Shown: positions 6,351-8,831 of the stretch, piece after piece | Layout: each line of letters opens with the position of its first letter | How positions within the stretch are numbered: the stretch's first letter is position 1 | Assembly: GCA_031282095.1 (NCBI GenBank) | Contig: JAITEJ010000098.1 | Span: 1 to 8,831 of the forward strand | From: Clostridiales bacterium | GTDB taxonomy: Bacteria > Bacillota_A > Clostridia > Christensenellales > CAG-917 | Direction: 5' to 3' | DNA: 8,831 nucleotides | The notes under the pieces: generated by a model | Databases searched by the model: none | Seen by the model: only the letters and a program-made list of their open reading frames with translations | What the model was told of the DNA's origin: nothing | Translations under genes and position numbers: made by a program

Positions 6351-7475
6351 AAAAAACGCGTCGTAGTCGGAATGAGCGGCGGAGTTGACAGCTCGGTTGC
6401 CGCGCTTCTTCTGAAGGAGCGCGGTTTTGACGTTGTCGGTCTGTTCATGAGAAATTGGCGCGAGACCGATGAGAACGGATGCTGTACGGCAGAAGAGGAC
6501 TTTTCGGATGTGCGCGCGGTGTCGGAGTCAATAGGAATACCTTATTATACGACGGATTTTTCCTCGGAGTATTGGAATAATGTATTTAAGCTGTTCGTAG
6601 AAGAGTACGCTAAAGGTCGCACGCCTAACCCGGACGTTTTGTGTAACCGTGAGATCAAATTCGGTTCTTTCAAGCGTTTTGCGCGGGAATTGGGGGCGGA
6701 TTTCATTGCGACGGGTCATTACGCGCAAACGAAAACATGCGGCGGGATAAATTATTTGCTCCGTGCCGTCGACGAGGGCAAGGATCAAACCTATTTTCTG
6801 AATCAACTCTCTAATTCGCAGTTAGACGGCGTTATATTCCCTATAGGCGGCATGACAAAGCCGGAGGTCCGAGAGTATGCCGTCTGTCGCGGCATTCCCA
6901 CGGCGCGCAAAAAGGACAGCACGGGAGTTTGTTTTATAGGAGAACGTGATTTCCGCCGCTTTTTGCAGGGATACATCCCCATGAAAGAAGGCGACATGGT
7001 AAATATCGCGAACGGCAAAACCGTAGGCAGGCACAACGGCGTATTTTACTATACCGACGGTCAGCGCCACGGATTGGGATTAGGCGGCGCGGGAAACGGC
7101 GAGCCGTGGTTTGTCGCGAAACGCGACGTAGAAAAAAACATCCTTTATGTAGCGCAAGGAGAACCCCCGGTACTCTTCTCCTCTTTTTTAGAAACCGAAC
7201 CGTTTAATTTCATTTCCGGCGTTCCTTTGGCGGCGGATAACGGGACTTCCTTTGACTTTGTTTCCATGTCGGAAATATCCTCGGATCGGAGTATAACGTT
7301 TGCCTGCGATGCCCGAATACGTCATCGTCAGCCATTGCAAAGAGCGCTCGTGACCCTTTTGAACAACGGCGGCGTCCGCGTAGAATTTTCAGCCCCCCAA
7401 AGAGCCGCGGCAAGCGGTCAGTATTGCGTCCTCTATTCCGGCGACGTTTGCTTGGGCGGCGGCGTTATCAAATAA
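6348..7475 (+). CDS. mnmA: tRNA-specific 2-thiouridylase MnmA
   Basis: The enzyme uses ATP to adenylate U34 at C2 in the tRNAs for Lys, Glu and Gln. It then inserts sulfur delivered as a persulfide from a cysteine desulfurase, forming 2-thiouridine in the anticodon wobble position. The product is 375 residues (E. coli MnmA has 368). The PP-loop ATP-binding motif GMSGGVDSS is at residues 8-16. The conserved 'AKGRTPNPDVLCNREIKF' places the first catalytic cysteine at C99. 'TGVCFIGERDF' places the second, which accepts the persulfide, at C195. 'ATGHYAQ' and 'DQTYFLNQL' are also family hallmarks, and the C-terminal beta-barrel is complete. The gene appears to form a single-gene unit between two terminators. 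No convincing promoter is visible in the 77 bases after the upstream terminator. Confidence 0.97.
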   Translation: MKKRVVVGMSGGVDSSVAALLLKERGFDVVGLFMRNWRETDENGCCTAEEDFSDVRAVSESIGIPYYTTDFSSEYWNNVFKLFVEEYAKGRTPNPDVLCNREIKFGSFKRFARELGADFIATGHYAQTKTCGGINYLLRAVDEGKDQTYFLNQLSNSQLDGVIFPIGGMTKPEVREYAVCRGIPTARKKDSTGVCFIGERDFRRFLQGYIPMKEGDMVNIANGKTVGRHNGVFYYTDGQRHGLGLGGAGNGEPWFVAKRDVEKNILYVAQGEPPVLFSSFLETEPFNFISGVPLAADNGTSFDFVSMSEISSDRSITFACDARIRHRQPLQRALVTLLNNGGVRVEFSAPQRAAASGQYCVLYSGDVCLGGGVIK

Positions 7476-7527
7476 ATACAAATTAAAATAACGGCGTAAA
7501 TAACAAGCCGAATTATTTATTAACGTA

Positions 7528-7570
7528 AAAACGCGGTTGACGCAGACATCCCTGCCGTCAACCGCGTTTT
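7528..7570. terminator. Bidirectional intrinsic terminator between convergent genes
   Basis: AAAACGCGGTTGACG (7528-7542) pairs perfectly with CGTCAACCGCGTTTT (7556-7570), a 15-bp stem. A further CAG/CTG pairing beyond a bulged C leaves an ACATCC loop. It ends in T runs on both strands, so it can stop mnmA transcripts from the left and hydrolase transcripts from the right. Confidence 0.9.
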
Positions 7571-7660
7571 ACGGTGTTTATATACCGTGCGGTGTCGTCA
7601 CGCCCTTGTTTTGCGAGGGCAGAATAGCCGCAATACAGTTAAATCTCAATTGATACGCGT

Positions 7661-8308
7661 TTAGTTCGCCGCATTCGCTCGGGCAGGCATCATCTGCTGA
7701 ACATATTTCAAGCCCATGCCGTATGCGCCGCCGCATTCTTCGATAAGGGCGGTCACCGGGGTATAGGTTTCCTTGTTCGCCCAGTCGCGTTGGAATTCCA
7801 ACAAAAGAGCTTGCCACGTTACGGGAACGACGCCGGCTTGAATCAGGCGTTGCATAGCCATATCATGGGCTTCGCGGGATGATCCGGCACAGGCGTCCGC
7901 AACCACATACACATCGTATCCGTCCGAAAGCGCGGAGAGCGCGGGGAAAGTGACGCATATTTCCGTCCAAAGTCCCGCAAGAATAAGCTTTTTGCGTCCC
8001 GTTGAAACTACGGCCTTTTTGACGCGTATGTCCTCCCATGCGTTCAGTGTTGAACGATCGATGGGGGAATGTCCGGGAAATACGTTGAGTATTTCTTCGT
8101 ACATGGGACCGGCGAAAGTGTTGGCGGTTACGGTGGTCATGACGACGGGTACTTTAAATACGGACGCCGTGCGCGCAAGACCCTCGGCGGCGTTCATTAC
8201 GGTGCCGCGCGTCTTGGCTTCGATGCCGAAGTACATCTGCGCTTGATGGTCGATCAGCAGCAACACGCAATCTTCGGGGTCGAGCAATACTTTTTTGTAA
8301 TTTCTCAT
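7661..8308 (-). CDS. Isochorismatase-family cysteine hydrolase, YcaC-like
   Basis: The product is 215 residues with the isochorismatase-like fold. The nearest family I recognise is E. coli YcaC (208 residues, oligomeric, physiological substrate unknown). The nucleophile-activating aspartate is D20 in 'LLLIDHQAQ'. The nucleophile is C118 in 'LWTEICVTFPALSAL', close to YcaC 'VVTEVCVAFPALSAI'. The middle catalytic position, lysine in many family members, appears to be R85 in 'DRSTLNAWED', as in YcaC ('ARPGNINAW'). 'FQRDWAN' near the C-terminus is also YcaC-like. The reaction is probably hydrolysis of an amide or related bond, but the substrate cannot be read from the sequence. On the minus strand GGAG (complement of 8316-8319) lies seven bases before the ATG. 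The gene is convergent with mnmA. Its upstream region holds an inverted repeat but no clear consensus promoter. Confidence 0.93.
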   Translation of the reverse strand: MRNYKKVLLDPEDCVLLLIDHQAQMYFGIEAKTRGTVMNAAEGLARTASVFKVPVVMTTVTANTFAGPMYEEILNVFPGHSPIDRSTLNAWEDIRVKKAVVSTGRKKLILAGLWTEICVTFPALSALSDGYDVYVVADACAGSSREAHDMAMQRLIQAGVVPVTWQALLLEFQRDWANKETYTPVTALIEECGGAYGMGLKYVQQMMPARANAAN

Positions 8309-8349
8309 AAATATACTCCTTTTTTTGTCAGGCGACCTGCAAGCGACCG

Positions 8350-8493
8350 TTTAAATATGATTTTAAAATATGCGCTTTTGTCTTACATCCAACCGCCGAA
8401 CGGTTGAATGCCGTTTGTATCGCGCGCACAAATAAATCGGGCAGGTTTCAGCCCTTGTATGCGACTGAAATCATATTTTAAAACATACTTAAA
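8350..8493. repeat. Inverted-repeat segment upstream of the hydrolase gene
   Basis: The left arm 8350-8372 (beginning TTTAAATATGATTTTAAAAT) matches the reverse complement of the right arm 8472-8493 with one mismatch and one single-base gap. The arms flank 99 bases that contain a perfect 6-bp hairpin (CAACCG 8390-8395 with CGGTTG 8401-8406) and a TTTCAG/CTGAAA pair. The left arm starts 42 bases upstream of the hydrolase start codon. It could be a paired operator, a transcript secondary structure or a small non-autonomous element. No target-site duplication was identified. Confidence 0.65.
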
Positions 8494-8607
8494 GCCGTCG
8501 TCGTAAAACCGCCGTTCTTCTATATTTATGGTTTGTATTTACGGCGTGTTTATGCGCTCCGCCGATAATAATACATCCTGCACAAACGACCCGCGCCGTT
8601 GCCGTAT

Positions 8608-8624
8608 TCCGTATTATATACGGA
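8608..8624. other. Perfect 7-bp palindromic hairpin
   Basis: TCCGTAT (8608-8614) and ATACGGA (8618-8624) pair around TAT. No T run follows on the plus strand, so it does not look like a terminator. Its role is unknown. Confidence 0.4.
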
Positions 8625-8698
8625 GAGTATATAAATGCCGTCCGCGCCGATAAGCGGCAAACTGTATTTCACAAAAGGAACGTTCAGCAACACTTTTG

Positions 8699-8783
8699 AA
8701 TGTTAAGCGCACGCGCGAGCATAGAGCGCTGTCTAGGTAGAGAACAACGCAGCGCCATCTTTAATGTTATGCGCACACACGAG
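8699..8783 (+). repeat. Pair of 21-bp direct repeats, 64 bp apart, with a hairpin between them
   Basis: AATGTTAAGCGCACGCGCGA (from 8699) and AATGTTATGCGCACACACGA (from 8763) are 21-bp repeats, both ending in the next G, with three mismatches. The upstream bases CTTTTG and CTTT are also similar. Between them GCGCTG (8726-8731) and CAGCGC (8750-8755) can pair around an 18-base loop. The period is 64 bp, and the end of the window may cut off further units. Confidence 0.55.
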
Positions 8784-8831
8784 TAGAAATTTTTTAATTC
8801 CGCTATATCAAAATGGTTTGTCACCTTTTAA

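Larger units (their letters stand above)
8309..8831. other. Gene-free end region with several repeats
   Basis: These 523 bases hold no reading frame with a ribosome binding site on either strand, and all three minus-strand frames entering from base 8831 stop within a few codons. The content is repetitive: an inverted-repeat segment (8350-8493), a small palindrome (8608-8624), a 21-bp direct repeat (8699-8719 and 8763-8783) and a hairpin between its copies. I see no tRNA. It presumably includes the promoter of the minus-strand hydrolase. Confidence 0.6.

Noticed and set aside
7602..7620. Hairpin GCCCTTG/CGAGGGC after the hydrolase stop
   Set aside because: It pairs better on the plus strand (a G-U becomes an A-C mismatch on the minus strand), has no T run and lies beside a much stronger terminator.
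8069..8407. 112-codon plus-strand frame opposite the hydrolase
   Set aside because: It is a mirror of a well-supported family gene on the minus strand, with no ribosome binding site or recognisable product.
8813..8831. ATG at 8813 as the start of a gene running out of the window
   Set aside because: There is no ribosome binding site in the preceding bases, and only six codons are visible.
1..8831. CRISPR array, insertion sequence, tRNA or rRNA
   Set aside because: There are no regularly spaced identical repeats with spacers, no transposase-like protein, and no T-loop or rRNA-like segment on either strand. The repeats present are few and imperfect.

Overview
The window looks like chromosomal DNA of a spore-forming-lineage Firmicute (class Clostridia or a relative), probably from an uncultured genome. 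The evidence is a SigH-type sigma factor fragment, strong GGAG/GGAGG ribosome binding sites at every start except glnS, UUG initiation on mnmA, textbook sigma-A promoters and intrinsic terminators. The family-level placement is inference. Base composition is roughly balanced G+C by eye.

Layout from left to right: (1) 1-321, the C-terminal part of a sigma-70 family factor resembling SigH. (2) 322-625, a non-coding stretch with about three imperfect units of roughly 65 bp that carry two near-consensus tandem promoters. (3) 626-2287, glnS, encoding glutaminyl-tRNA synthetase. (4) 2330-6270, an apparent transcription unit of three genes of unknown function. It begins with a strong promoter and ends in a strong hairpin terminator. 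(5) 6348-7475, mnmA, the tRNA 2-thiouridine synthase. (6) 7528-7570, a long perfect-stem terminator shared with a convergent gene. (7) 7661-8308 on the minus strand, a YcaC-like isochorismatase-family hydrolase. (8) 8309-8831, a gene-free end region with inverted and direct repeats and small hairpins.

The most interesting part is the three-gene unit at 2419-6189. Its first product is soluble, with four zinc ribbons of identical spacing, a predicted coiled coil and a Pro/Gln/Tyr/Ala-rich low-complexity tail. The second and third are membrane proteins with the same plan: a disordered N-terminal arm, a basic patch, one membrane segment, an outside region, three more membrane segments and a basic C-terminal tail. 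All three proteins share an ungapped stretch of about 24 residues with the core Q-[ML]-x-x-I-[IV]-x-P-[VI]-[TA]-x-x-P. It sits at the C-terminus of the zinc-ribbon protein and in the predicted cytoplasmic N-terminal arm of both membrane proteins. This suggests that they dock on one partner or assemble together at the membrane. I do not recognise the family and assign no function.

The two flanking housekeeping genes meet on tRNA-Gln: MnmA thiolates U34 of tRNAs for Lys, Glu and Gln, and GlnRS charges tRNA-Gln. They are in separate transcription units here, so the link is only thematic.
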